Shown one piece after another: positions 1 to 9,752 of a DNA stretch of 64,000 nucleotides. Source of the stretch: Leptospira yanagawae serovar Saopaulo str. Sao Paulo = ATCC 700523. GTDB taxonomy: Bacteria > Spirochaetota > Leptospiria > Leptospirales > Leptospiraceae. Location: the NCBI RefSeq assembly GCF_000332475.2, contig NZ_AOGX02000024.1, forward strand, positions 62,001 through 126,000, written 5' to 3'. The notes beneath the pieces are model-generated. The model was not told the DNA's origin, ran no database searches, and was given only the letters and a program-made list of their open reading frames with translations. Numbering within the stretch: position 1 is the first letter of the stretch; every line of letters starts with the position of its first letter. The position numbers and the translations under genes were made by a program.

Positions 1-847
1 AATTGCCAGGATGTGGGTCAGCGTGAAAAAAACGATACTCAAAGATCATTAGGATATAGGCTCTGATCAATTTTTCCAACTGAGGACTTCGTTTCGTTGG
101 TGTTAAATCTAACTCCAGTTCGTAAATTTTTTTCCCTTCCACAAACTCAGTCACAAGTGTATGGCGGTTGCAATATTCTTCTACGGGATTAGGAATGTAA
201 AAATCTTTTTCAAGTGCAAACAATTGTTTTAGGATTTTTAAATTTTTAAGTTCGGATCTTAAGTCAAGTTCCGCATGGATCATCGATTGTAATTGTTCAA
301 CTACTTCTTTACCTGAAATTTTTACAACAAATCGATCCACAAACCAAATCACTTTTGATATCGTCTTTAAATCGGATTTTGCTGTTTCCTCGATGCCAGG
401 GTAAAGAGTTTTGATGGCTACTTTTTTTTCTTGGTAATAACCAATATGGACTTGTGCTGTTGAGGCGCTGGCATAAGAATTTGTATCTAAAGAATCAAAA
501 ATTTGGTGTAACGATTTACCATAATCTTTTTCCCACCTAGCATTGATTTCATTAAAATCTCTTGGAGGGATTTTATCCTGTAAATCTTGTAACTCCCATA
601 AGTATTCTTCTGGAAGGATGTGGAATAAATTGCTAAGGAATTGACCAATTTTGATGTAAACACCACCTAATTGGAAAAAAAGATGTTTGGTTTCGATCCC
701 TTTCTTTTTTAGAAACTGGATTCTTTTTAATTGGTAGTTTTCTTTTGATAGAATACGTTTTGAAATTTTTGATAAAACGAAGTATTGAAAATAGGTTTTG
801 ATTACAAAAGAATAAATGGAAATCGAACGATTTTGTTGTGTCTTCAT
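1..847 (-). CDS. ABC1/AarF/UbiB-family atypical kinase (partial, C-terminus off the left edge)
   Basis: The reading frame is open from ATG at 847 to the window edge, about 282 codons, so the C-terminal part is missing. Seen: the family's KxGQ signature (residues KIGQ, about residue 60), an Ala/Ser-rich loop SASTAQVH replacing the usual AAASIGQVH nucleotide loop, an AIK-type lysine (VAIKTLYPG), an ExD-type ELDL, and HADPHPGN at the cut end. These are hallmarks of UbiB/ABC1 proteins, ATP-binding kinase-fold proteins linked to quinone or lipid metabolism in membranes. It overlaps the upstream oxidoreductase by an ATGA, so the two are probably co-transcribed. The substrate is unknown. A quinone link would fit the mqn genes in this window but is inference. 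Confidence 0.85.
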   Translation of the reverse strand, partial: MKTQQNRSISIYSFVIKTYFQYFVLSKISKRILSKENYQLKRIQFLKKKGIETKHLFFQLGGVYIKIGQFLSNLFHILPEEYLWELQDLQDKIPPRDFNEINARWEKDYGKSLHQIFDSLDTNSYASASTAQVHIGYYQEKKVAIKTLYPGIEETAKSDLKTISKVIWFVDRFVVKISGKEVVEQLQSMIHAELDLRSELKNLKILKQLFALEKDFYIPNPVEEYCNRHTLVTEFVEGKKIYELELDLTPTKRSPQLEKLIRAYILMIFEYRFFHADPHPGN

Positions 848-1884
848 TTCGAAAACCTATAAATGGATTCAATACTTTCTAATATTTGCACATTATCTCC
901 GATGGTTCCTTCCATATGTTCTGACTCACCTTGGATCACACTCACAATTTCAGAATAAATACCTAAAAAGGCATTGGAAACTTCTGGTTTAGGAAATCCT
1001 TTTGGAACAAAAGACTTCAAACTGTGAAAACCTTTGTACAATCGAGAAGGCATGGCTTGAAAGAATTGGAACCCATCATTGGAACAAATGATACGATGAG
1101 AATCGGTATGAAGATCAAGTTCAAATTGGAAGTAATCACGCCCACCTGATACATCCAAACAGATTTCCACTTGGTTTTGTGTTCTAAAATTTGCAAAAGC
1201 TCTTGTTTCCACGATTCCTTTTTTAGGACGTTCCAAGGAAGAATGGATGAGTTTGGGTTTTCCAACTAACCAGTGGATTAAATCGACAGCATGTGTTCCG
1301 TCATGCAATAATGGTCCGCCACCAAACTTAGAAAATGCGATGCCCGGGTTTTTCGCTGAGGTAAAAACCGAAGCTCTGATTGATTTCAAATCTCCAAAAC
1401 TTCCTTTTTCCAATTCCTTTTTGACAAATAAATAACTGGGATGGTATCTCCTCTCGTGGTTGATCCAAAGTTTGCATCCTTTTGCTTTTGCCATTTTTTC
1501 TAACGATTTTGCTTGTTTTGCATCCATTGCCACAGGTTTTTCGATGAGTATATGTTTGATTCCAGATTCCATACATTGTTTTGCAAGAAATGGATGAGTT
1601 GGACTGGGAGTGGCTACAATCGCTAGGTCCACTTTCGGAAATTCAAATCCAGGAGGTAGTTCCGTTGGCAATCGATTTGTTTTTACCTTCCAAGTATTTG
1701 CAAATTCATCACAGACATCGGACTTTGTATCATATCCAGATACAAAGTTGAAATTCTTTTTCCCCCAATGGGAAGAAATCACTCCCATATGAGTGCATGG
1801 TTTTTTTCGGTATGGATCTTTTTCTAGTTTAGAGGCAATCCTTCCTAAGCCGATGAGAATCACATTGATTTTGCGAGGTTTCAT
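844..1884 (-). CDS. Gfo/Idh/MocA-family NAD(P)-dependent oxidoreductase
   Basis: The 346-residue protein has an N-terminal Rossmann fold with GLGRIAS near residue 13. The motif EKPVAMDAKQA, about residues 115-125, carries the EKP lysine typical of the family. A C-terminal alpha/beta substrate domain follows, with GGGPLLHDGTHAVDLIHW holding the family's conserved D-x-x-x-H pattern. Family members oxidise or reduce sugars, inositols or related polyols using NAD(P). Its stop overlaps the UbiB start (ATGA at 844-847). The start at 1884 has only a weak AAAGA-type ribosome site. The substrate cannot be read from sequence; sugar-nucleotide metabolism is possible. Confidence 0.85.
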   Translation of the reverse strand: MKPRKINVILIGLGRIASKLEKDPYRKKPCTHMGVISSHWGKKNFNFVSGYDTKSDVCDEFANTWKVKTNRLPTELPPGFEFPKVDLAIVATPSPTHPFLAKQCMESGIKHILIEKPVAMDAKQAKSLEKMAKAKGCKLWINHERRYHPSYLFVKKELEKGSFGDLKSIRASVFTSAKNPGIAFSKFGGGPLLHDGTHAVDLIHWLVGKPKLIHSSLERPKKGIVETRAFANFRTQNQVEICLDVSGGRDYFQFELDLHTDSHRIICSNDGFQFFQAMPSRLYKGFHSLKSFVPKGFPKPEVSNAFLGIYSEIVSVIQGESEHMEGTIGDNVQILESIESIYRFSK

Positions 1885-1936
1885 GTAAGTTTTTCTTTAA
1901 AATCTATCTTTCATCCGAAAATCTGGCTTAGAAGCT

Positions 1937-3316
1937 ATGATCGCACCATTTGAATATTCCCTGTCAACTATTCTAAGTTTGTTTTCCTCGAAACCTGATT
2001 GGGAAAATCCTTCGAACCCAAAATTCCAATGGATTTCCACCTCTTCAAGAGAGATCAAAAAAAATACAGTTTTTGTCCCCTTACGTGGAGAACGAGATGG
2101 TCATGAGTTTATTTTGGATGCTTTAAAAAACGGTGCCACAGGTTTTTTATGTGAACCCAATCACCCCATCCTTAAGGATTTACCCATAACTGAACATAAA
2201 AAAGCCATCTTTGTGAAAGATACTCTGCAAGCATTAGGAACTCTAGCAAACTACCACAGAAATCGTTTTTCACCTGTTCTCATTGCCATCACCGGCTCTT
2301 CTGGAAAGACCACAACCAAGGATTTGTTAGGTGGGCTTTTTGGTTTTTTAAATCCAAAATCACTTGTTGTTACGGAAAAAAACTATAATAATGAAATTGG
2401 GGTTCCGTTCACTTTGTTTCGGATCACGGAAAACACCCGAGTTGTCATTTGTGAAATGGGAATGAACCACAGAGGCGAAATCAAAAAACTTTCGCAAATT
2501 GCGGAACCTACCCATGCTCTCATTACCAATATTGGATCTGCTCATATTGAAAACCTGAAATCCAGGAAGAATATTGCGGAAGAAAAAATTGATATCATCT
2601 CATGCCTTAGAACCGGAGGCGTTCTTTTTGTACCTGACGATTTAGAATTTTTAGAACGTGCCAAGGTAAGGACAAAACAATCCAAACGAAACCTTGTGAT
2701 CTGGAAACATTCCAAACAACCTGAACTGAAAGTGAATTCTGTTAAAAAAAATGGATTCATCCTTTCTTGGAACAATGAATTGATCCCATGGAATATCCCA
2801 GGACAAAAATTGTTGAGCAATGTGAGAGGAATGCTTGCGGTCGGAAACTATTTTGCCATTCCTAAAATCCATATCTTAAAAACAATTACTTCCTACAAAA
2901 GTCCAAATAAACGTTTAAATATCTTAAAAGGATATTATACCATCATTGATGATTGTTATAATGCGAATCCAGAATCTATGTCTTCGAGCATAGATGCCTG
3001 TTTACAATTTGCAGAGAAGAAAGAGATTGTATGGGTTCTTGGAACCATGAAGGAATTAGGTACATTTTCAAAGTACTACCACGAAAAGATTGGAAAGGAA
3101 CTAAATCAAATTGGAAAAGGAATTTTACTTGGATTAGGTGAAGAAACTCTTCCGATGGTAAAACAAGTTAGGGGAAGTAAACATTTTTTGGAAAAAAATG
3201 CGCTCATTCATTATATCAAAACAGAAATTCCAAAACAGAGTGTCATCCTCGTAAAGGGTTCACGTTCGATGAAAATGGAAGAAATCGTATCAGAACTCCA
3301 AACATTTAAAGGTTGA
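1937..3316 (+). CDS. murF: UDP-N-acetylmuramoyl-tripeptide--D-alanyl-D-alanine ligase
   Basis: MurF joins D-Ala-D-Ala to the UDP-MurNAc-tripeptide in the cytoplasm, the last amino-acid addition to the peptidoglycan precursor. At 459 residues it has the usual family length. Visible: a MurF-type N-terminal domain, the P-loop GSSGKTTTKD (about 119-128), the Mur-ligase NYNNEIGVP motif, CEMGMNHRGE, and a C-terminal domain with DDCYNANPESM and LGTMKELG. It is divergent from the oxidoreductase gene and is followed 30 bases later by purE. Unusually, it lies apart from murE and mraY, on the opposite strand at the far end of the division cluster, although the two runs converge. Identity is clear. Confidence 0.96.
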   Translation: MIAPFEYSLSTILSLFSSKPDWENPSNPKFQWISTSSREIKKNTVFVPLRGERDGHEFILDALKNGATGFLCEPNHPILKDLPITEHKKAIFVKDTLQALGTLANYHRNRFSPVLIAITGSSGKTTTKDLLGGLFGFLNPKSLVVTEKNYNNEIGVPFTLFRITENTRVVICEMGMNHRGEIKKLSQIAEPTHALITNIGSAHIENLKSRKNIAEEKIDIISCLRTGGVLFVPDDLEFLERAKVRTKQSKRNLVIWKHSKQPELKVNSVKKNGFILSWNNELIPWNIPGQKLLSNVRGMLAVGNYFAIPKIHILKTITSYKSPNKRLNILKGYYTIIDDCYNANPESMSSSIDACLQFAEKKEIVWVLGTMKELGTFSKYYHEKIGKELNQIGKGILLGLGEETLPMVKQVRGSKHFLEKNALIHYIKTEIPKQSVILVKGSRSMKMEEIVSELQTFKG

Positions 3317-3346
3317 AAGGGAGAGAGGCTTTTTTAGATTCAACGT

Positions 3347-3856
3347 ATGACAAACCAAATACCAAAAGTTGCCGTGATTATGGGCTCCTATTCTGATTGG
3401 GATACCATGAAAGAAACATGTGAGATCTTAACTGAATTTGGTATTCCATTTGAGAAAGAAATTGTCTCGGCTCACCGTTCACCCGAACGGATGTTTGAGT
3501 TTGCAAAAAATGCAAAAAACAATGGATTTGGAGTTATCATTGCTGGAGCGGGAGGTGCTGCCCACCTACCGGGAATGACAGCATCACTTACCACCTTGCC
3601 AGTATTAGGTGTTCCAGTGCTGTCGAAATCTTTAAATGGAATGGATAGTTTACTTTCTATTGTCCAAATGCCAAAAGGTGTTCCTGTTGGTACACTTGCG
3701 ATTGGCACCAGTGGCGCTGCCAATGCAGGCCTTCTGGCTGTAAGAATTCTTTCGATCACTCATCCTAACTTAACGAAAAAACTGGAAGAGTATGCAAATT
3801 CCAACCGAATTGCAGCACTTTCCAAAAATGACCAATTGATTATGGAATCCAAATGA
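3347..3856 (+). CDS. purE: N5-carboxyaminoimidazole ribonucleotide mutase (class I PurE)
   Basis: PurE moves the carboxylate of N5-CAIR to give CAIR in de novo purine synthesis. The 169-residue length is typical. Seen: MGSYSDW near the N-terminus (phosphate-binding loop), SAHRSPERM (the active-site SAHR), and [12 protein letters not shown]. The presence of the PurK partner and of the SAHR motif indicates the class I mutase rather than the class II AIR carboxylase. Its last four bases overlap the purK start (ATGA at 3853), so translation is probably coupled. Confidence 0.96.
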   Translation: MTNQIPKVAVIMGSYSDWDTMKETCEILTEFGIPFEKEIVSAHRSPERMFEFAKNAKNNGFGVIIAGAGGAAHLPGMTASLTTLPVLGVPVLSKSLNGMDSLLSIVQMPKGVPVGTLAIGTSGAANAGLLAVRILSITHPNLTKKLEEYANSNRIAALSKNDQLIMESK

Positions 3857-4950
3857 AAATCGGTGTTTTGGGATCTGGCCAACTTGGCCAAATGATGTGT
3901 TTGGAGGCCATTCCACTTGGGTATGGATTTTATAGTTTTTCTCCCGATTCCAATTCTCCATCGGAAAAAGTGGGAGCAAAAGTGACGATTGCACCTTACG
4001 AATCTCATAAAGAACTCAAAACATTTTTAGACAAAGTGGATGTCCTTAGTTTTGAATTTGAGAACATACCAAAAACGACATTGGAATACTTAGGGGAACA
4101 AACCGTAGTTAAGGTGTTCCCTCCGCCAAAGGCATTGATCATTGCTCAAGACCGGTATTTAGAAAAATCCCATTTCCGGAAATTAGGGTTTCGTACAGCA
4201 GAATTCTTTCATCTTACAAAAAAAACCTCGCAAATTGAAGTGGCGATTGAATTCCCTTGGATCATCAAAACATTACGTTTTGGTTATGATGGCAAAGGCC
4301 AAGTCAAAATCAAAAATAAATCGGAATACGAAACATTTTTAACATCAGCGTTTCCATCCGAAGCTTCTGAATACTTAATTGAGGAAGTGATTCCTTTTCA
4401 AAAAGAAATCAGCATCATCCTCACTCGTTTCCAAAATGGTGACATTGTTTGTTACGGAGCAGTTGAAAACGAACATAAAGATCATATATTAGATCTTTCT
4501 ATTTTTCCTGCACGAATTCCAGTCAGTTTAAATTTGGAAGCAATTGAAATGGCATCCAAACTTGCTGAATCATTGCATTATGTTGGAACAATGGGAGTTG
4601 AGTTCTTTTTAAAAGACAATACATTGTATTTGAATGAGTTTGCGCCAAGACCTCATAATACAGGTCATTACACACAAGATTGTCAAAGTTTTTCACAGTT
4701 TTATTTGCATGTACAAGCCATTACAGGAAAACTTCCTCCAACAGATGTTCGGCCAAAACCCACTCTGATGAAAAACATACTGGGCAATGCCTATGAAGAA
4801 AGTCTAAACAATGCAAATGAATTATTAAAAGATGATCGCTACCGGCTCCATTTGTATGCGAAAGAGGATGCAAAACCAGGTAGAAAAATGGGCCATATGA
4901 ACTTTAAAGGAAATTTAGAAGAAGTAAATCCCCTCTTTCATGAACTTTAA
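3853..4950 (+). CDS. purK: N5-carboxyaminoimidazole ribonucleotide synthetase (PurK)
   Basis: PurK is the ATP-grasp enzyme that makes N5-CAIR from AIR, ATP and bicarbonate, the substrate of PurE. The 365-residue protein starts with the GSGQLGQMM glycine-rich loop, followed by SFEFENIP. The ATP-grasp core includes [12 protein letters not shown] (about 137-148) and the metal-binding [13 protein letters not shown] near residue 258. It overlaps purE by ATGA. It ends 18 bases before the convergent murC stop, with no clear terminator between them. Confidence 0.96.
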   Translation: MKIGVLGSGQLGQMMCLEAIPLGYGFYSFSPDSNSPSEKVGAKVTIAPYESHKELKTFLDKVDVLSFEFENIPKTTLEYLGEQTVVKVFPPPKALIIAQDRYLEKSHFRKLGFRTAEFFHLTKKTSQIEVAIEFPWIIKTLRFGYDGKGQVKIKNKSEYETFLTSAFPSEASEYLIEEVIPFQKEISIILTRFQNGDIVCYGAVENEHKDHILDLSIFPARIPVSLNLEAIEMASKLAESLHYVGTMGVEFFLKDNTLYLNEFAPRPHNTGHYTQDCQSFSQFYLHVQAITGKLPPTDVRPKPTLMKNILGNAYEESLNNANELLKDDRYRLHLYAKEDAKPGRKMGHMNFKGNLEEVNPLFHEL

Positions 4951-4967
4951 ACCGAGTGGAATGACTT

Positions 4968-6386
4968 TCAAACACGATTGTTGATTAAACTCACACCCCA
5001 GTCCCTCACATTCCCTGCCCCTAAACACAAAAGGATATCCCCTGGTTTAAGATTTCGTTTTATTGTTTCTAAATCTGAATTTAAATCACCACTTAACATT
5101 GTTGGAGGATTCAAATTCAAAAAAGGCAAAAAACTCATCGAACTAATTCCAGGTATTGGAGTTTCTCCTGCCGAATAAATTGGTAGTAAATATAAAAAGT
5201 CTGCATTTAACAAAGATGTTGCGAGATCTTCTAATAATAATTTAGTTCTCGTAAAACGATGGGGTTGGAAGAGCACATGGAGATTACCCTTTTCTCCTTG
5301 TTTTTCCTTCAAGGAATTGATGACCATTTTGATTTCCGTTGGATGGTGGCCATAATCATCTATCACGGTCACTTCCGTCCATTTGCCTAAAATTTCCTGA
5401 CGTCGTTTCACTCCAATGTAACGAGAAAGGATTTGTATGGAATCAGAAGGATTGATACCTATCCTAAAAGCACAAGTCACTGCCACAAGTCCATTAGTAA
5501 GGTAATGCACTCCTGGGTATGGCAATGTTAAACGATAGGTTTTATTCGCTAATTGAAAATTGATTTCGTCTTTTCCCAATTGATAGAGAACTGTTGTGAT
5601 TTGATTTTTCCATTTATTTTGCAAATTTTGAAACCAATCTTCTTTTACGATTTCATCCGAAACTAAGAGACTTAAATGGAACTCAGGATGGAACGACAAA
5701 GCATCGTGTTTGGTTTGCAATACGGATTGAATCCCTGGGTCACCACAAAAGAGAATGGTATCACCTGGTGATTGAAATCCCATGTACGCAAAAAATGCTT
5801 CTTCTAATCTTTCTCGAGTTTGGTAATAGTCAAGATGGTCATTGTCAATATTGGTAAGTAGTCTATAAAAAGCCTTATGCCCAAGAAAGGTTCCATCCGA
5901 TTCATCCGATTCATAAACAGCATAATTTCCGGAACCGATTTTCCCCCCACGTTTTTGTAGTAAACTGGTATCACCACCAATCATGATGGTCGGATCAAAT
6001 CCCTTCTCTGTTAGAATTTGGGAAACCATAGTAGTTGTGGATGTTTTTCCATGGCTACCGGCAACAGAAATGGATTTTTGCCTAGAGACAAGTAAATGCA
6101 TAAACTCAGATCGATGTTGTAAAGGAATGCCGAGTCCTTTGATCGTAGCAAAAACATCTTTGTGTTTATCATTGATCGCTGAACTATACACTACCATTTC
6201 GATACCTTCCAAAGGGATTTCTGCAACTGAATGGTAAATGGTACAACCACGTTCTTTTAAAAAATCAGTTGTTTCTGAACTTTTTTTGTCATAACCGATG
6301 ACTGGAATGTGTAAGTCGATGCTCATATGGGCAAGACTTGACATCCCACTTCCGCCGATTCCTAAAAATAAAATGGGGCCTTTCAC
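4968..6386 (-). CDS. murC: UDP-N-acetylmuramate--L-alanine ligase
   Basis: MurC adds L-Ala to UDP-MurNAc, the first amino-acid step of peptidoglycan synthesis. The protein has 472 residues. Seen: N-terminal LGIGGSGMSSLA (UDP-binding Rossmann loop), P-loop GSHGKTSTT (about 110-118), YESDESDGTF, TNIDNDHLDYY and VIDDYGHHPTEI, the last being highly typical of MurC. The start is GTG at 6386, preceded by GGAA. It is the last gene of the rsmH-to-murC run and begins 13 bases after murG. Confidence 0.96.
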   Translation of the reverse strand: MKGPILFLGIGGSGMSSLAHMSIDLHIPVIGYDKKSSETTDFLKERGCTIYHSVAEIPLEGIEMVVYSSAINDKHKDVFATIKGLGIPLQHRSEFMHLLVSRQKSISVAGSHGKTSTTTMVSQILTEKGFDPTIMIGGDTSLLQKRGGKIGSGNYAVYESDESDGTFLGHKAFYRLLTNIDNDHLDYYQTRERLEEAFFAYMGFQSPGDTILFCGDPGIQSVLQTKHDALSFHPEFHLSLLVSDEIVKEDWFQNLQNKWKNQITTVLYQLGKDEINFQLANKTYRLTLPYPGVHYLTNGLVAVTCAFRIGINPSDSIQILSRYIGVKRRQEILGKWTEVTVIDDYGHHPTEIKMVINSLKEKQGEKGNLHVLFQPHRFTRTKLLLEDLATSLLNADFLYLLPIYSAGETPIPGISSMSFLPFLNLNPPTMLSGDLNSDLETIKRNLKPGDILLCLGAGNVRDWGVSLINNRV

Positions 6387-6399
6387 TCGTTACAAGTTC

Positions 6400-7485
6400 C
6401 TATTTTGGATCAGAAAAGAAATAGGAAACGGTTTGGTAAGCGGCATTCACATTTGACAAAGCCAAACTTACATGTCCCATTTCTCGTAACACTTCTGAAT
6501 TATCTTTCCAAGATAATAAATACTTCACGAGAGGCGTTGGATCATCACTTGTAGAGTGGATGGTTACTGCAGCCCCTTCTTTTTCTAAATAATTGGCATT
6601 CGCCTTTTGGTGGTTATCTGCTGCAAAAGGATAAGGGATAAGAATCATCGGTAACCCAAATACCAAACATTCCGCAATAACACCTGCACCAGACCTTGCC
6701 ACAACTAAGTTTGCCCATTCGTAATTGGGTTTCATATCATTTGCATAGGAAATAATTTCCGCTCCATCACTGGCCCTACTTTTTGTTTCTTCGTAAAGAT
6801 TTGTGCCTGTTAATAAACGAAATTTATATTTTGAGGCAATTTCTGGGTTTTCCATTGTCTTTAAAATCATTTGGTTTAACTGACGTGCTCCTTGAGAACC
6901 ACCTAACACGAGAACATTTATTGTATTCTTTTTACCTTCATGCAGATTTTCGTTTTGCCTAATATTTAAATGTTCCGGAATCACACGGCCACGAATCGGA
7001 TTTCCGATCGTTTTTCCTGGGATTTGGTATCCTTCTGCTAGTGGAAAACTAAAGGCAATTTTTTTGGCAAATCTGGAGAAGACTCTCGTGATTTTTCCGG
7101 GAACACAATTTTGTTCACATAAATACAAGGGTTTACGAAATAAAATTGCATATAGAATTGCAGGTAAACTTGAATATCCACCCATACCGATGACTGCATT
7201 CACTCGCAGTTTTCGAAAACGTAGGATGGTTTTTATAAATGGAATGATAAATAAAATTGGATAGAAGATTGTTTTTAGGCCTCCAACTTGGGGTACATTG
7301 TGCCATAAAACTTCACAAGGAGGTTGTAAAAGATCTGGGTTATTCTTATTTCTAACCAGAGAATGGATGTAAACCGTATCAAATCCAAACACATTTGCTT
7401 TTTCACTTAAGATTTCGGCAAGAGCCACACCTGGAGAGATATGACCTCCTGTCCCACCTGCTGCTATCACGACAGATCCATTCAT
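6400..7485 (-). CDS. murG: UDP-GlcNAc:lipid I N-acetylglucosaminyltransferase
   Basis: MurG transfers GlcNAc to undecaprenyl-PP-MurNAc-pentapeptide (lipid I) at the inner face of the membrane, giving lipid II. The 361 residues match the family. Seen: AAGGTGGHISPG at the N-terminus (G-loop 1), GMGGYSSLP (G-loop 2), CEQNCVPGKITR, GGSQGARQLN (G-loop 3), and RSGAGVIAECLVFGLPMILIPYP in the UDP-GlcNAc site. ATG at 7485 overlaps the ftsW stop as ATGA. Confidence 0.96.
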   Translation of the reverse strand: MNGSVVIAAGGTGGHISPGVALAEILSEKANVFGFDTVYIHSLVRNKNNPDLLQPPCEVLWHNVPQVGGLKTIFYPILFIIPFIKTILRFRKLRVNAVIGMGGYSSLPAILYAILFRKPLYLCEQNCVPGKITRVFSRFAKKIAFSFPLAEGYQIPGKTIGNPIRGRVIPEHLNIRQNENLHEGKKNTINVLVLGGSQGARQLNQMILKTMENPEIASKYKFRLLTGTNLYEETKSRASDGAEIISYANDMKPNYEWANLVVARSGAGVIAECLVFGLPMILIPYPFAADNHQKANANYLEKEGAAVTIHSTSDDPTPLVKYLLSWKDNSEVLREMGHVSLALSNVNAAYQTVSYFFSDPK

Positions 7486-8630
7486 ACGACCAAATTCTCT
7501 TTACTCGTAATGTTGGCAAGAATTCCGAAGAGGATAAAAATTGTGAGGAGTGATGAACCACCATAACTCATAAATGGAAGAGAGATCCCTGTCACAGGTA
7601 CAATCCCAGTGATTACAAATAAGTTCAAAATCGTTTGAAAACCGAATAAAATGAGAATCCCTGATCCCAAAAAAAATCCTAATTTATCTTTTGTGCGCTC
7701 TAATAACATAAAGATTCGTACCATAAGGAATAGTACAACTACGATAAAAAATAAAAAACCAAGGAATCCAAAATCTTCTACAAAAGAAGATAAAACAAAG
7801 TCAGTATGGCTATAGGCTAAATACCTGTGCGCATAACCTGTTCCTACAGCTTTTCCTGTTGTAGCCCCATCAAAAAACGCACGAAAACTAGTGACCAATT
7901 GGTGGCCTTCATCAAAACGAAATTTGTAAGGATCAAGCCAAATTTCCAAACGTTTTTTTCTGTAACCAACTTGTGTGACAAGAACCACAAGCAGTGGAAT
8001 GACAGAGGCTCCCAAAATAAAAAGGCGTTTCATAGGGAAACCAGCAAGTAAAACAAAGAAAAATAAAACTAAAAGTAATTCAACTGTGGTACCAAACGCA
8101 GGTTCGATGACGATCAGCAAAAGGGTTAAAAATATAACAACAATAGAAATAATTTTTTTCCTATCCCATTTGATTTTCATAAAATCAAAATTGTAAAAAA
8201 AATAAGAGGAGAAAAGTAAAATGCTGATTTTGGCAAATTCAGAAGGTTGGATTTGGAAACCAGCTATTTGGATCCAACGATTAAAACTTCTACCATAACT
8301 TGTTCCCACAGATTTTCCTAATCCTGGTATAAATACGGCGACGAGTAGTAACAAACTAAATAGGGAAAATACAAAGGACCATTTTACCAAAAACTGATAT
8401 GGAATTTGGCAAAAAATTAGGAATAAAAATATACCAATCCCACCCCATAACAATTGTTTTTTTAGGTAATAATATGAATCTGAAAACTCTCGTTCCGCAG
8501 GAATGACTGATGCACTAAACATCACAATGATTCCCATGCCAAATAATAAAAACATCGAAAAAAGCAAAGGTCCATCAAACCTTGATGAACCAATTCTTAA
8601 AATCGATTTTATGGAACGGATCAATTCCAT
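7482..8630 (-). CDS. ftsW: FtsW, SEDS-family septal peptidoglycan polymerase
   Basis: FtsW polymerises lipid II at the division septum together with a class B PBP. I take ATG at 8630, which overlaps the mraY stop (TAATG) and gives 382 residues. A longer frame would run backwards into mraY and is not credible. Seen: about ten hydrophobic segments, FSASV after the first membrane segment, QIQPSEFAKI, GTSYGRSFNRW before it, and PFMSYGGSSL near the C-terminus, the SEDS signatures. The flanking mraY and murG genes favour FtsW over RodA. Confidence 0.93.
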   Translation of the reverse strand: MELIRSIKSILRIGSSRFDGPLLFSMFLLFGMGIIVMFSASVIPAEREFSDSYYYLKKQLLWGGIGIFLFLIFCQIPYQFLVKWSFVFSLFSLLLLVAVFIPGLGKSVGTSYGRSFNRWIQIAGFQIQPSEFAKISILLFSSYFFYNFDFMKIKWDRKKIISIVVIFLTLLLIVIEPAFGTTVELLLVLFFFVLLAGFPMKRLFILGASVIPLLVVLVTQVGYRKKRLEIWLDPYKFRFDEGHQLVTSFRAFFDGATTGKAVGTGYAHRYLAYSHTDFVLSSFVEDFGFLGFLFFIVVVLFLMVRIFMLLERTKDKLGFFLGSGILILFGFQTILNLFVITGIVPVTGISLPFMSYGGSSLLTIFILFGILANITSKENLVV

Positions 8631-9742
8631 TATTGAATTTTTAATGTAGATAAAGTGATGATGGCAAGGATGATACCAATGATCCAAAATCGGATCACTA
8701 CTTTTTCTTCTGACCAACCCGATAGTTCAAAATGATGGTGGAGAGGAGCCATTTTAAAAATACGTTTTCCAGTGAGTTTAAAGGATCCAACTTGTAAAAT
8801 CACACTCACTGCTTCCGCTACAAAAATCCCACCAAGTATTACTAGTAAAATTTCTTTTTTCAACATGATGGCAACTAAACCAAGTGTAGAACCTAAAAAG
8901 AGTGAGCCTGTGTCTCCCATAAACACTTGAGCCGGATGGCAATTGAACCATAAAAAACCAAGTAAGGCACCAGATAAACCTGCAAGAAAAACAGAATACT
9001 CATGGGAACCAGGAAGGTAAGGAATGTGTAAATAATTCGCGGCGGAAGGTGTGCCAGAAACATAAGAGATCAATGCAAACGTTGCCGTGGAAATGACAAC
9101 GGTGCCCGAAGCCAATCCATCTAGTCCATCCGTTAAATTCACAGCATGTGAACTGCCAATTAACACAAGTATGGCGAATGGTACTGCCAGTAATCCTAAA
9201 TTCCAAACTGGTCCCTTTACAAATGGTAAAAATAAATCAGTAATTGTAAAAACAATTCCTTTGTTCCCATTGGTATTGGATTTTCCGGTGTAATAAAAAT
9301 ACAAAGTGGTGATTGTCACGGCAAAGAGAATGGTCACAATGAATTTTGTACGAGCTCTCATCCCTCCTTTGATTTTTTTCACTGATTTCATATAATCATC
9401 TGTAAATCCAAGACCTGCAAAAAGGATTGCAGAAACTAAAAGTAAAATCACATTCAAATTGGATAAATTTCCCCATAACAGTGTAGAAATGGTAAGGGAT
9501 AAAATCATGATAAGCCCACCCATCGTCGGCGTTCCCGATTTGGTAGCATGAGATTGTGGGCCATCATTTCGTACGGACTCTCGAAATTTTAATGATAACA
9601 AAAAGGAAATCAAAGATTTTCCGAAGATAAAAGTGATGAACATGGATGTGAGACCTGCCATCATTGCGCGGAGTGTTACATAACTAAACACTCTTAAAAA
9701 ACCATAATCATTACCAAATGTTTCATAAATCCATTGGAACAT
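8630..9742 (-). CDS. mraY: Phospho-N-acetylmuramoyl-pentapeptide transferase
   Basis: MraY attaches phospho-MurNAc-pentapeptide to undecaprenyl phosphate, forming lipid I in the inner membrane. The 370 residues contain about ten membrane segments. Seen: the catalytic DDYMKS after [14 protein letters not shown] (the NxxxxDG motif), [11 protein letters not shown], and [17 protein letters not shown], diagnostic for MraY rather than WecA. It lies 10 bases downstream of murE, with no murF between them, and overlaps ftsW by one base. Confidence 0.97.
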   Translation of the reverse strand: MFQWIYETFGNDYGFLRVFSYVTLRAMMAGLTSMFITFIFGKSLISFLLSLKFRESVRNDGPQSHATKSGTPTMGGLIMILSLTISTLLWGNLSNLNVILLLVSAILFAGLGFTDDYMKSVKKIKGGMRARTKFIVTILFAVTITTLYFYYTGKSNTNGNKGIVFTITDLFLPFVKGPVWNLGLLAVPFAILVLIGSSHAVNLTDGLDGLASGTVVISTATFALISYVSGTPSAANYLHIPYLPGSHEYSVFLAGLSGALLGFLWFNCHPAQVFMGDTGSLFLGSTLGLVAIMLKKEILLVILGGIFVAEAVSVILQVGSFKLTGKRIFKMAPLHHHFELSGWSEEKVVIRFWIIGIILAIITLSTLKIQ

Positions 9743-9752
9743 ACTGTATCCT